Shown: piece after piece, positions 52,774 through 61,768 of the stretch
How positions within the stretch are numbered: the first letter of the stretch is position 1
How the letters are laid out: each line of letters starts with the position of its first letter
Assembly: GCF_010894455.1 (NCBI RefSeq)
Contig: NZ_JAAIXY010000010.1
Coordinates: 172,840 to 236,839, forward strand
Length of the DNA stretch: 64,000 bases
Source of the DNA: Myxococcus eversor
Lineage (GTDB): Bacteria; Myxococcota; Myxococcia; Myxococcales; Myxococcaceae
Direction: 5' to 3'
Notes under the pieces: model-generated
Database searches by the model: none
Told to the model about the DNA's origin: nothing
Seen by the model: only the letters and a program-made list of their open reading frames with translations
Program-made: the position numbers and the translations under genes

Positions 52774-54159
52774 TCAGCTGAGGCGCGGCGGGGGCGCGCG
52801 GTAATGGTCCAGTTCGAGTCCGAAGTCCTCGATCCACCGATACACCTGCTGCCGCGAGCACCCGAGGTGCCGGGCCACTTCGGCGACCTTCCCCTGGTGC
52901 GCGCGCAGGTGGGTCTCCAACTCCTGGGGGGTGGAATCGACGGCGCGCGCCGGACGCGGAGCAGGAGGCTGGGAGGAGACCTCCGCCACGGACGGCTGCG
53001 TGGAGGGCCGGGCTGTCCGCATCCGCCGCTCCGCCTCCAGCTCATGCTCCACCTGCACGCCCCACTTCAACGACCCGCCATCTGAAGCGATGACCGCGAT
53101 GGAGAGCACGTTGAGCAGGCCTCGCACGTTGAGCGGCCAGTCGTGCAGGAGCAGCGCCTCGGCGAGGCTCACGTCGATGGGGCGGGATTCGGCCTTCATG
53201 CGTCCGAGCAGGTGGCGCGCGATGGGCGCGATGTCCTCGCGGCGCTCGCGCAGGGGGGGCATCAGGAGGCGCCATTGCACGAGCCTCGCGTAGAGGTCCG
53301 CGCGGAAGGCGGCCTCATTCACCTGGGAGACGAGGTCCTGGTGCGTGGCCGCGAGCACCCGCACGTCGATGGGGACCTCCTGCGTTCCTCCCAGGGCGCG
53401 GACCCGCCGCGTCTCCAGCACGCGGAGCAGTTTGACCTGGAGCATGGGCGGCATCTCACCCAACTCGTCCAGGAACAGCGTGCCCCCATGGGCTTCGCGC
53501 AGAAGACCGTCCCGGGCGGATGCGGCGCCCGTGAACGCGCCGCGCACATGCCCGAACAGCTCGCTGTCCAGCACGCTCTCCGCGACGCCTCCGCAGTTGA
53601 GCGCGATGAAGGGCCCCTCTCGGCCGCTTCGTTCATGGAGAGCGCGCGCGGCGACTTCCTTGCCCGTCCCGGTCTCCCCCAGGATGAGCACGGATTGCAC
53701 CTGCCGCGCCGCCCGCTCGAGGTCGCGGTGGAGCCGCGTCAGCGCGGCGCTCCTGCCCACCAGTCCGTCAACCGGGTGTTCGTCATGGGGGGCCTCGGAG
53801 GGCTCGGCGAAGACAAACAACGTGTCCCCCATTCGCAGGACATCCCCCCACGCGAGGGGAGCGCGTCCCGTGAGCGGTCGTCCATTGAGATGGGTGCCAT
53901 TGTGGCTTCCCAAATCCTCCACGAACCAGGTCCCCCCGGCGTGTTCGATGCGCGCATGGCCCCGGGAGAGCCGGGCGTCGTCCAGGGCGACCCGGGGGAA
54001 GAGGGGGGCGCCACGCCCCAGGAGCGTCGCGCCGCCGCCAAGCCCATGACGCTCATCCTCGATGAACGCGTTGCGCGTATAGGCAAGGAAGAGCGTCGCC
54101 GCACCGGTTCCACTTTCAAACGAGGGGGCGTGTTCGGCGCTGAGGGTGTCGTCGGTCAT
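52774..54159 (-). CDS. Sigma-54-dependent activator with FHA domain (set 1)
   Basis: 461 residues. The N-terminal FHA domain (about 20-120) shows LLGRGA, SRGHARIEH and DLGSHNGTHLNG, the phosphothreonine-binding residues. The AAA+ domain (about 130-370) has GETGTGKE (Walker A), intact GAFTGA for sigma-54 contact, GGTLFLDELGEM (Walker B) and the R-finger region. A Fis-type HTH ends the protein (LETHLRAHQGKVAEVARHLG, QQVYRWIEDFGL). FHA-type activators in myxobacteria are switched by Ser/Thr kinases instead of a receiver domain. The kinase downstream in the same row is the obvious partner. Confidence 0.93.
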   Translation of the reverse strand: MTDDTLSAEHAPSFESGTGAATLFLAYTRNAFIEDERHGLGGGATLLGRGAPLFPRVALDDARLSRGHARIEHAGGTWFVEDLGSHNGTHLNGRPLTGRAPLAWGDVLRMGDTLFVFAEPSEAPHDEHPVDGLVGRSAALTRLHRDLERAARQVQSVLILGETGTGKEVAARALHERSGREGPFIALNCGGVAESVLDSELFGHVRGAFTGAASARDGLLREAHGGTLFLDELGEMPPMLQVKLLRVLETRRVRALGGTQEVPIDVRVLAATHQDLVSQVNEAAFRADLYARLVQWRLLMPPLRERREDIAPIARHLLGRMKAESRPIDVSLAEALLLHDWPLNVRGLLNVLSIAVIASDGGSLKWGVQVEHELEAERRMRTARPSTQPSVAEVSSQPPAPRPARAVDSTPQELETHLRAHQGKVAEVARHLGCSRQQVYRWIEDFGLELDHYRAPPPRLS

Positions 54160-54298
54160 CGGGGCCGATGCCTGTCATATGGCAGGTGATGGCCTTCCGG
54201 AAAGAGCTGGATTTGCCGTATTTTTACAGGCCTTGCGGACCTGGGAAGATGCCTTGTAGGAGGGAGCGCCGCGCCTCACCGGAGGCCAGCGCGGACTG

Positions 54299-54826
54299 TC
54301 AGGGTTCGCCGTATGTGGTGCAGGAATCATCCAAAGGGGCCTCGTTGGAGTTCTTGCAGTCGCGGAGCTGGGAATCACAGAGCTTCTCGAGTGCTGTGAC
54401 GGTGCACCGGGCAGCCCTTTGAAAGCGCGAACATGTTGCCACGACAGCGAAGCGTTTGTGGCAGACCTTCTGCTGCTCGATGCAGGCATTCCAGCACGCA
54501 TTTCGCATTTCCTCGGGTGTTCCAAGATAATCAAGTCTCACATCGCTATTGGGGGAGGCGAAGAGCTTGAAGCGGTATCCTTCTTCGAACTTTGCTTGAT
54601 TGTCGTTGCACGACACGACAGGAGCGCTTCCGGATAGGGGGTACTCAAGCCCCGGCCATTCCCGCTTCAATTCCGCGGGCATCGATGGCACTCGGCAGAT
54701 GCTTTCGGCTCTCTTCCGTGATTGACCCTCACCGGGCATTTTCGAGGCGCCACGGTCGGGGGCGTGGGCGCAGGAGAGAGACACGCTGAAGAGGGTGGCG
54801 GATACGACGCTACAGATGGCTTTCAT
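54299..54826 (-). CDS. Small lipoprotein, unknown
   Basis: 175 residues; lipobox-like VSLSC (Cys19). About ten cysteines in the mature part, several in NACWNACIEQQKVCHKRF, ATCSRFQRAARC and LCDSQLRDCKN, suggesting a helical disulfide-linked domain. The family is not recognised. It lies 139 bp upstream of the set 1 activator on the same strand and could be part of the same regulon. Confidence 0.72.
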   Translation of the reverse strand: MKAICSVVSATLFSVSLSCAHAPDRGASKMPGEGQSRKRAESICRVPSMPAELKREWPGLEYPLSGSAPVVSCNDNQAKFEEGYRFKLFASPNSDVRLDYLGTPEEMRNACWNACIEQQKVCHKRFAVVATCSRFQRAARCTVTALEKLCDSQLRDCKNSNEAPLDDSCTTYGEP

Positions 54827-55325
54827 TCCGAGACGCTACCAGTCAGCGTTACAGGTGGAGACAAGCAGTCGAAGGCTGCATACAGGAGGGCCGTCGCGCT
54901 GCCGATTCGAGTGCTCTGTCTCAGCGCGCGAGGCCCACCGAGCCCGCCGGGTTGTGACGGACCGGGGTAATGGATCGCAGGCGGGTCACCCAAGCTGTTC
55001 GTAGCGGGGTCGGCCAAGCGGACCGCAAGTCGGAGCAGTCAGGACGGCGGTCCGCACACCCCAGAGACAGTTGGAGGAAACGCGGCTGGCGGGTGGGGTG
55101 AGCGCCTGCCCGGCCAGTCCTTCCATGCATCCTCGCGAGTCCACGAGCACCGCGCCCCAGCAGCCCTACGGAAGAGCAGCCTCCCTCATGCCGCGAAGTG
55201 GAGCGCTCCCATCGTCCTGCCGCTTCGGCTCCAGCCGAAGCCTCTTCATGAGCAGAGGAGGATGCATCCGGCCCCAGCGCCCCTCCGTCGATAGAGCCTT
55301 CGAGGTGGGCGGCCGTCTCCCTGAC
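54827..55325. other. Gene-free region of 499 bp
   Basis: No convincing gene. A 9-bp perfect hairpin (55222-55241, GCTTCGGCT-CC-AGCCGAAGC) lies 85 bp beyond the stop of the leftward set 2 activator and may terminate it. Confidence 0.5.
55222..55241 (-). terminator. Hairpin downstream of the set 2 activator gene
   Basis: Perfect 9-bp stem with a 2-nt minimal loop, GC-rich and without a T-run. Distance and strand fit termination of the leftward activator transcript; a role is inferred. Confidence 0.4.
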
Positions 55326-56723
55326 TCACTCCTGTTCGTCCGCATCGGGAGGGGTGAGTGCGTGGCGCTCGAGCAGCCTCCGGAGCTGCGTGCGATGGAT
55401 GCCGAGCGCTCGCGCCGTGGCGGTCACGTTGCCTCCGTTCTGGAGCAGGGCCTGCTCGATGCGGGCACGCTCGTCGGGAGGCAGGGGCTTTGCCTTCGAT
55501 GGCGCCCGCTGCCGAGGAGGTTCTCGCTGCGCTTCGGGAGCCCGTGACAAGGCCGGCCCGAAGCTCGCTCCGGCGCCAGGACCGAGATGACGTGCCTCGA
55601 CACGAGACGCGCCTTGCATGAGCGCGGCTTGTACCGCGCCGCGCAGCTCGACCAGCAACTCGCGGACGTTACCGGGCCAGGGCCTCCGCAGACACTCCTC
55701 GACCAGCGAGACGTGCAGGCCCATCCCGGGCGAGAACCGCTGGAGTTCCTGCTCGAGCAGCAGGGGAATCTCCTCGGGGCGCTGGCGCAACGGCGGCAGC
55801 GTGACCTCCGGTCGGCCGATGCGGAAGTACAGGTCCTCGCGCAATTGCCCGTTGGCCACCAGGGCGCGCAGGTCCTTGTTGCTGGCGCAGCAGACTTGCA
55901 AGTCTATCGGCTGTGCCTTCGAAGCCCCCAACGGGAGCACCTCCCTGCTCTCGAGTACCCGCAGGAGCTTGGCCTGGACCGACAGGTCCAGGTCCACGAC
56001 CTCGTCGAGGAACAAGGTGCCTCCATCTGCGGACTGGAGGTAACCCGGGGCGTCCACGTCGGCCCCTGAGTACGCTCCCCGCCGAGCGCCGAACAGCAGT
56101 CGCTCCGCGATGCTCAGGGGAATGGCCGCGCAGTTGACGGCGATGAAAGGGCCACTTCGCCGGTGAGAGTGGAAGTGGAAGGTGCGCGCCACGCCTTCCT
56201 TGCCAGTACCGCTCTCCCCATGGATGTGCAGCGAAAAGCCAAGACTGGCCGCCTGGGAGACTTCCGCGAGCAGCCTTTGCATCGCCGGCCCCCGCACGAA
56301 CCCCTCCACGAGTTGGACCCCCTCGGCTTGGAACGGCCGTAGGTCCTGGCAGGGAACGAAGAGCGAGTCCCCCATGCGCACCACACGCCTCGCCTCATGG
56401 ACCGTCCCCTTGGGAAAAGCCTCACCGTCCACGAACGTGCCATTCTGACTGCCCAGGTCGGTGACCCAGAAGCTCCGCCCATCGAAGCGGACCTGGGCAT
56501 GACGCCGCGACATCTTCGCGTCCTGGACCTCACCCAGCGCGGTGGCGCCTCGCCCCAACTCCAGGACCTCCCCACTCGAGGGCATCGCCACGGCCATTGC
56601 CCGGCCTCCTCCGAAGAGGCGCAGCAGCCCTGGGACACGAGCCGCATCGCTCGCATGAGCGCCAGCGACATCCCTGCTGGAGCGCACCGTCGACCGTTCC
56701 AGTTCCCGTTCCATGGTTGCCAT
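55326..56723 (-). CDS. Sigma-54-dependent activator with FHA domain and variant GAFTGA (set 2)
   Basis: 465 residues from ATG 56723; ATG 56714 is equally likely and the frame is open to 56792. The FHA domain (about 25-130) shows ELGRGA, MSRRHAQVRF and DLGSQNGTFVDG. The AAA+ domain has GESGTGKEG (Walker A) and GGTLFLDE (Walker B), but the sigma-54 contact loop reads GAYSGA instead of GAFTGA and the segment after Walker B is VVDL instead of IGEL. A Fis-type HTH is present (IEQALLQNGGNVTATARALG, RTQLRRLLERHAL). The gene diverges from an ADYC-like gene that has a sigma-54 promoter, which it probably controls. Confidence 0.92.
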   Translation of the reverse strand: MATMERELERSTVRSSRDVAGAHASDAARVPGLLRLFGGGRAMAVAMPSSGEVLELGRGATALGEVQDAKMSRRHAQVRFDGRSFWVTDLGSQNGTFVDGEAFPKGTVHEARRVVRMGDSLFVPCQDLRPFQAEGVQLVEGFVRGPAMQRLLAEVSQAASLGFSLHIHGESGTGKEGVARTFHFHSHRRSGPFIAVNCAAIPLSIAERLLFGARRGAYSGADVDAPGYLQSADGGTLFLDEVVDLDLSVQAKLLRVLESREVLPLGASKAQPIDLQVCCASNKDLRALVANGQLREDLYFRIGRPEVTLPPLRQRPEEIPLLLEQELQRFSPGMGLHVSLVEECLRRPWPGNVRELLVELRGAVQAALMQGASRVEARHLGPGAGASFGPALSRAPEAQREPPRQRAPSKAKPLPPDERARIEQALLQNGGNVTATARALGIHRTQLRRLLERHALTPPDADEQE

Positions 56724-56865
56724 CATACGCTTGTGCCACGGGCACACGTCAGGCGGTGCCTCTTCCTGTGCCACGGACCCTCGCTCCACCACCGCGGGCC
56801 CGCGTCGCTTCGCAAGTCATCGAGACTCCTCGCGGCGCGGGGAACCCTGTTCACGCGGCCCGCTC

Positions 56866-56881
56866 TGGCACGACGTTCGCT
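56866..56881 (+). promoter_or_regulatory. Sigma-54 (-24/-12) promoter of the set 2 ADYC-like gene
   Basis: TGGCACGACGTTCGCT matches the consensus TGGCACG-N4-TTGC(A/T) except for one base (TCGC for TTGC), with exact GG-GC spacing. Transcription would start near 56891. That gives almost no leader for ATG 56896 and about 20 nt for ATG 56911. It lies between divergent activator and target genes. Confidence 0.65.
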
Positions 56882-56895
56882 ATACAAGCCGCACG

Positions 56896-58230
56896 ATGAA
56901 TGGACTGGCAATGACAACGAAGCAGTGCCTCCGCCCTCCCGGACTCGGCTCGCGAGTGAGCGCAAGGCTCCAGTACGTGGTGATGCTGTTCCTGGCCATG
57001 GGGGTCAGCGGGTGCTGTGTATTGTTCCCCGGGAGCAAGTCCTGCGTGAGGCCCACGCCCCCCGGAGAGCCCGACCTCAACGAGAGCCTGCCCGTCCGGG
57101 ACTGCCGCTCGGAGACCTGTGTCCTCCCCCCGGAAGCCATACCCCTGTCGCCATGGGAATGTCCGACCGGGCAACCCAGCTGCCGACCTCCGGAGACGAA
57201 CGGGCTGGGCATCTTCGTCGTCGAGGGCGGCACCTACTGCTTCCAGGTGAATGGGAGACCCCGCTTCTGTCCCGAAGCCTTCGCGAACATCCCGGCCTCG
57301 GCCAGCGCACCCCGCCCCTCTGTCCGCTTGATGGGCCGAGTCCCCAGCACGCCCGGCGACCTGCTCGGCGGATACACCGTGACGGGAGTGCTACAGAATC
57401 CCCGGACATCCGGCACAGGCGAGTCCGTCAGGATTCACAGCATCCAGGCGGAGGGCACCCGGTTCACCGTGAACTACTGTCCCATGTCCAGCACCTGCAC
57501 CGACACCCAGGTTCTTCAACTTCAAGACGAGGACCTCCACCGGCTGAGACTCGGGGTTTCGCTCCCAGCCGATGACGGCGGGCCCGAAAGAGCGGCGACC
57601 TTCGAGGTGGCGGTGACGCCCCGCCTCGGGGCTTCGACCCGGGTCCGCGGCTATGACGTCCTCTACCGGGAGGCCAGGGGGACTTGGGTGCATCACTGCG
57701 ACCTGGGGGGCGTCATCGCCTCCGACAGGGACGCAACTTCCTTCCTGCCAGGGCTGCGCATCAACAGCGTGAACGCAGCCGTCGAGCCCGTCCCGACGTG
57801 GACCACCATCGGCTGTGAGTCGGGGGCCATCGTGAGCTGTCTCGACTGGGGCTACGCCCCCTGGAACCCCGACACAGGCGTCTACGACACGCTTCGCGGC
57901 CATCTCTTCGGCTCGTGCCTGCAGGCCAAGCGCGCCGCGTATTTCGTCGGCCGCGGAGACCTCAAGAGCTACACCCGGAATGGCACGCGCATCAACAAGC
58001 GCGACGAGTTCGGACTGGGGAGGGACGCGAGCAACCAGGTCGAAGAGCTTCGGACGCTGGAGGCCCTCTGGAGTCCCCAAGGCGCGGTCTGCCTCAACCC
58101 CGAGAACCGCCGGGTCCCCGGCATCGCCCCGCCCGCCGGCATGCTCGGTGTGCCGCCTTGCGCCAGGCCGCCCACATGGACACCGACGGGAAAACTCGCC
58201 ACGGGCACGTTCACCCCGGCGCCGGACTGA
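56896..58230 (+). CDS. Exported ADYC-like lipoprotein (set 2)
   Basis: 444 residues from ATG 56896; ATG 56911 (MTTKQCLRPP) is favoured by the position of the sigma-54 promoter. The lipobox is VSGC. The N-terminal part is Cys/Pro-rich (CVLPPEAIPLSPWECPTGQP), followed by a beta-rich middle with an enzyme-inhibitor-like look (TWVHHCDLGG). The C-terminal ADYC-like region has CLDWGYAPWNPDTGVYDTLR, LFGSCLQAKRAAYFVGRGDL and SYTRNGTRINKRDEFGLGRD; the core A-D-Y-C reads A-A-Y-F. It is the counterpart of the set 1 protein at 51646. It converges with the set 2 kinase gene, the last 20 bp overlapping. Confidence 0.82.
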   Translation: MNGLAMTTKQCLRPPGLGSRVSARLQYVVMLFLAMGVSGCCVLFPGSKSCVRPTPPGEPDLNESLPVRDCRSETCVLPPEAIPLSPWECPTGQPSCRPPETNGLGIFVVEGGTYCFQVNGRPRFCPEAFANIPASASAPRPSVRLMGRVPSTPGDLLGGYTVTGVLQNPRTSGTGESVRIHSIQAEGTRFTVNYCPMSSTCTDTQVLQLQDEDLHRLRLGVSLPADDGGPERAATFEVAVTPRLGASTRVRGYDVLYREARGTWVHHCDLGGVIASDRDATSFLPGLRINSVNAAVEPVPTWTTIGCESGAIVSCLDWGYAPWNPDTGVYDTLRGHLFGSCLQAKRAAYFVGRGDLKSYTRNGTRINKRDEFGLGRDASNQVEELRTLEALWSPQGAVCLNPENRRVPGIAPPAGMLGVPPCARPPTWTPTGKLATGTFTPAPD

Positions 58231-61200
58231 GCCCCGCCTCGCGGAGCGCCTCCGCGTACTCCCGCCGCAGCAGTGGATTGAAGACGAGGGCCTTCACCAG
58301 TGACTCGCGGGCCTGACGCAGATGCTCGGCGCGCGCCGCCTCCGCGCGTGCCAGCCGTGCCTCGAGCAACAGCAACCCTCCCCGGACGGCATGAGCCGAA
58401 GCCAGCTTCGGGTCCAGCGTGAGCGCCCGGTCCACTTGCGCGAGGCCCTCGGAGATGAAGCCAGGGGCCTCGCGGGGAGACACCGCTTCCGCCAGACGCA
58501 GGCAGGCCCTCGCCAGCTCCTGGTGGGAGTCGTTGTAGGGCTGTATCTCCACCGCGCTCCTCGCTTCGGCGCGCGCGAGTTGGAGGAGTCGGAGTCCGGA
58601 GCCGCCGTTGCGTCGTACCCAGGTGGCCTCCACGAGCGCCAGCCGCGCGCTCAGGACCTGACAGTCGGCGCAGCTCGCATCCCCTCGCGTCGCGTCCCGC
58701 AGGGCATGTCGGCCCGCCTCGAGCGCGACATCGGGGGCGCGACCTTCCACCACGGCCTGGGTCGCCGCGAACACGTGCCCTGTCGCGAGGAAGAAGTGGG
58801 TCCGCGCGAAGGTCGGATTGATGCCGAGCGAGCGCTCGAACCAGCGAGCGGCACGCGCCAACGGAGCCCGTGCATCCGCCGCCGAGGCGACGAGGTACTC
58901 CACGCGAAGCAGCTCCGAGAGCCCCAGCTTGTTCAGCGCGGAGTGGTAGTTGCCGTTGATGGCGAGCACTGCCTCACCCGCCGCGATGGCCTTTCGCACC
59001 TCCGGCTCCGGATCAATCCCCCGCGCGAGCCGCTGAGCCGCCATCGCGTTGTACAGCTCCGCCAGGTTCGAGTACCCGAACACGTATTTCGGGTCGTACC
59101 TCACGGCCAGACGCAGGAGGCGTTCCGCCTCGGCATAGGAGGTGGATGGGTCCTCACCGCGCTCGCGCTGGCGATTGCCTCGCCAACGATGCACCAGCGA
59201 CAGGTCGTTGAGTCCCCAGGGGTATTGGGGTTGGAGTTCGAGGGCCCGACCCAGCCGGGAGATGGCCTCGCGCCAGGACGGCTCGGGGTCTCCTCCCTCC
59301 CAGGACGCCTGGAGCCCCCGGAAGAAATAGCCGACGCCCAGGATGTCGTGTGCCTGGACGTCCAGGGGAGACAACTCCACCGCGCGCGACGCGGTCGCGA
59401 TGCAGTCGGTGAGGAGTCGTTTCGGGTCCACCTCTTCACCGCCCGGGTTCGCGGCGCGGTACCGATTGAGGAGGATGAAGGCCTTCCGGGTGTAGCCAGC
59501 CCCGCGAGACGGCGCGGCCTGGAGACCCTGCTCCGCCGCGGACAGGGCCCTCTGCAGCGAAGCCCCGGAAGACTGCCCCTCGCGCCGGTCCAACTCCGCC
59601 TCCTGCAACCCCACCTCCGCCAGCGCCTCGTAGCTCCGGGCGTCACTGCGTCCCAGCTCCACGGCGCGCTCATGGAGGCGGCGGGCCTCGTGGAGGCCCG
59701 AGCGGGCCGCGTCGTAGTGGCCCCGCTCCAACTGCTCCATCGCTCGCGCGTGGGCCACGTCGCCCGCGAGCTTCCGGGCCTCGTACAGCCACGGCGCCTG
59801 GGTCTCGGCGAGGGCCGCCGCCCGAGCCGCCGCGTCGTAGTCGTGGCGATAGAAGGCAATCAATCCCTCCAGATATTGGGGGGACTCCAGCTCCAGCACC
59901 TGGCTGCGTTCGAGCGACTGGAGCGCTGGCCGGAGGTACTGTTCTTCGAGGGCGCGCTGCCGCGCCGCGACCCACGCCGGGTCGCCCCCGTGCCGCGCCG
60001 CTTCCATCTCCTGGTGGTAGCGCTCGCCGAGGCCCCTTCCCAGCGCATGATGGAGCTCTGGCGAGTCCAGCCCCAGCCTCCTCGCGCGCGTCAGCGCGGA
60101 GAGCGCCTGTTCCAGCTCTTGCATCGCCAGATGGCCACGTCCCAGCGCGTACTGGACGAGCGCATCTCCCGGTGCCCCCAGCGTGTGCGGCCAGGCGGCG
60201 ATGCGCGCCATGCGCTCGCGCACGAGCTGCTGCTCTCGACGGGTGTCATGCAGGGGGGCCGTGTATGCGAATCGCAGGAACCACTCGAGGTCCTTCACCT
60301 GCTGGCCAAGCTGCTCGGCCATCCGCGCACGCCCCTCCGATTGCAGTCGAGCCTGTCGCGCGTCCCACCTGGACGTGATGCCCAGGCCCGAGAGCACCAG
60401 GATGAGCGAGAGTGACACGGCGGAGCTCGCCACCAGGGTCCGGTGCTTGCGCGCGCGGCGCCATAGCCGGGAGAGCGGCCCCGGGCGCTGCCCGAGGATG
60501 GGCTCTCCGTCGATGTAGCGCCCCAGGTCCTCGGCCAGGGCTCGCGCCGAAGGGTAGCGCTGCCCGGGGTCCTTGCTCAGGCACTTGAGGACGATGACTT
60601 CCAGGTCGCCGGGCAGGTGAGGCACGAGCGTGCGCACGGGCGGCGCCTCTTCGTGGAGCACCTTGTTGAGGGTGCCGACGAGCGTCTTGTCCGAGAACGG
60701 AGGAGCGCCGGTCAGCAGTTCGTGGAGGGTGGCGCCCAGGCAATAGACGTCCGAGCGCCGGTCGACGGCCCGCGTCTCCCCTCGGGCCTGCTCCGGTGAC
60801 ATGTACGCGGGGGTGCCCATCACAGCGCCCGACCGGGTGATGCCCTGCTCGAGGCTGGGTTCGTGCGCCAGACCGAAGTCCATCACCACCGGGGCGCGGC
60901 GCCCGTCCTCCTGCCGTCGCACCAGGATGTTGCCCGGCTTGAGGTCGCGGTGGATGACGCCGAGCCGATGCGCCTCGTGCATCGCGGAGGCGACCTCTCG
61001 CATCAGTTGGACCCTCTCCGGGAGCGACAGCCCCGCCGCGGCCTGGTCGAGCCGCTGGCCCTCGATGAGCTGCATCGCGATGTAGTCCCGGCCCTCCGCA
61101 TGACCGACCTCGTACACCGCGCACACGTTCGGATGGTCGATTCGCGCCTGCATCCGGGCCTCTTGCAGGAAGCGCATCACCCGGTCCGGGTCCGCGCCTC

Positions 61201-61450
61201 GCACGAACTTCAGCGCGACGGTGCGGCTCAGCCGCCTGTCCCAGGCCCTGTGGACCTCTCCCATGCCGCCGTGGCCGAGCAGCTCCAGCAACGTGTAGTG
61301 CCCCACGGAAGCGTTTCCGTGGAGCGGGCCCGACCCCGCTCCGGGCGAGCCGTCCGGCACGAGGCTGGTCCCCACGGTGAGCTGTGCCACCTCCGGCGTG
61401 ACGTCCCGGTCATCGTCCACGGCTTCCCCCCTCCCGTCATGGTAGCCCAT
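58211..61450 (-). CDS. Membrane Ser/Thr protein kinase with TPR sensor region (set 2)
   Basis: 1079 residues. Kinase domain about 52-320 with all key residues: LLGHGGMGEVHRA, VALKF, HRDLKPGN, MDFGLAHE, GTPAYMSPEQARG. One membrane segment (about 340-362, SSAVSLSLILVLSGLGI) follows. The rest (about 380-1070) is a long helical array of TPR-like repeats, typical of the sensor half of myxobacterial kinases; examples are ALGRGHLAMQELEQALSALT and LEPQYPWGLNDLSLVHRWRG in the last third. Start ATG 61450; a GTG further in is possible. It belongs with the neighbouring FHA activator and ADYC-like gene. Confidence 0.92.
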   Translation of the reverse strand: MGYHDGRGEAVDDDRDVTPEVAQLTVGTSLVPDGSPGAGSGPLHGNASVGHYTLLELLGHGGMGEVHRAWDRRLSRTVALKFVRGADPDRVMRFLQEARMQARIDHPNVCAVYEVGHAEGRDYIAMQLIEGQRLDQAAAGLSLPERVQLMREVASAMHEAHRLGVIHRDLKPGNILVRRQEDGRRAPVVMDFGLAHEPSLEQGITRSGAVMGTPAYMSPEQARGETRAVDRRSDVYCLGATLHELLTGAPPFSDKTLVGTLNKVLHEEAPPVRTLVPHLPGDLEVIVLKCLSKDPGQRYPSARALAEDLGRYIDGEPILGQRPGPLSRLWRRARKHRTLVASSAVSLSLILVLSGLGITSRWDARQARLQSEGRARMAEQLGQQVKDLEWFLRFAYTAPLHDTRREQQLVRERMARIAAWPHTLGAPGDALVQYALGRGHLAMQELEQALSALTRARRLGLDSPELHHALGRGLGERYHQEMEAARHGGDPAWVAARQRALEEQYLRPALQSLERSQVLELESPQYLEGLIAFYRHDYDAAARAAALAETQAPWLYEARKLAGDVAHARAMEQLERGHYDAARSGLHEARRLHERAVELGRSDARSYEALAEVGLQEAELDRREGQSSGASLQRALSAAEQGLQAAPSRGAGYTRKAFILLNRYRAANPGGEEVDPKRLLTDCIATASRAVELSPLDVQAHDILGVGYFFRGLQASWEGGDPEPSWREAISRLGRALELQPQYPWGLNDLSLVHRWRGNRQRERGEDPSTSYAEAERLLRLAVRYDPKYVFGYSNLAELYNAMAAQRLARGIDPEPEVRKAIAAGEAVLAINGNYHSALNKLGLSELLRVEYLVASAADARAPLARAARWFERSLGINPTFARTHFFLATGHVFAATQAVVEGRAPDVALEAGRHALRDATRGDASCADCQVLSARLALVEATWVRRNGGSGLRLLQLARAEARSAVEIQPYNDSHQELARACLRLAEAVSPREAPGFISEGLAQVDRALTLDPKLASAHAVRGGLLLLEARLARAEAARAEHLRQARESLVKALVFNPLLRREYAEALREAGLSPAPG

Positions 61451-61768
61451 GATGGTCTACCCAGACACCCGGCCCCCGGCCATCCGACACAGCGAAACGG
61501 TGTGCCTGGCACCGCGCGGCGCTGTGTCCGTGGTGTGCCTTCCTGGGCCTCGGTCAGGTGCGCTCCGAGGCAGATGCGTCCGAGGAGCGCGGCGACTGGA
61601 ACGGCATGTGAGCTGCAAAGCCATGCATCCGACGAGGACGTATGGAGAGGCCTTCACGACCGAAGCACCGACTCCACACCTCCACGCTCATGCCGCCGAG
61701 CCGAGGGGCCGGCTCCGGCAAACACTCTCACACGCCTCGAAGCACCTTCACTCCAAGGAGTCGAACCG
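61451..61768. other. Divergent intergenic region of 318 bp
   Basis: Promoter region between the leftward kinase gene and the rightward small secreted protein gene. No clear promoter or repeat was recognised; a TGGCAC at 61507 lacks a properly spaced -12 element. Confidence 0.4.

Noticed and set aside
54168..54182. Near-palindrome TGTCATATGGCA upstream of the set 1 activator
   Set aside because: One mismatch and no second copy; too weak to call an operator.
58322..60415. 697-codon open frame opposite the set 2 kinase TPR region
   Set aside because: Arg/Leu-rich translation without motifs; third-position GC bias makes such frames common.
61507..61523. TGGCAC-containing stretch as a second sigma-54 promoter
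   Set aside because: The -12 GC is one base out of register and TTGC is absent.
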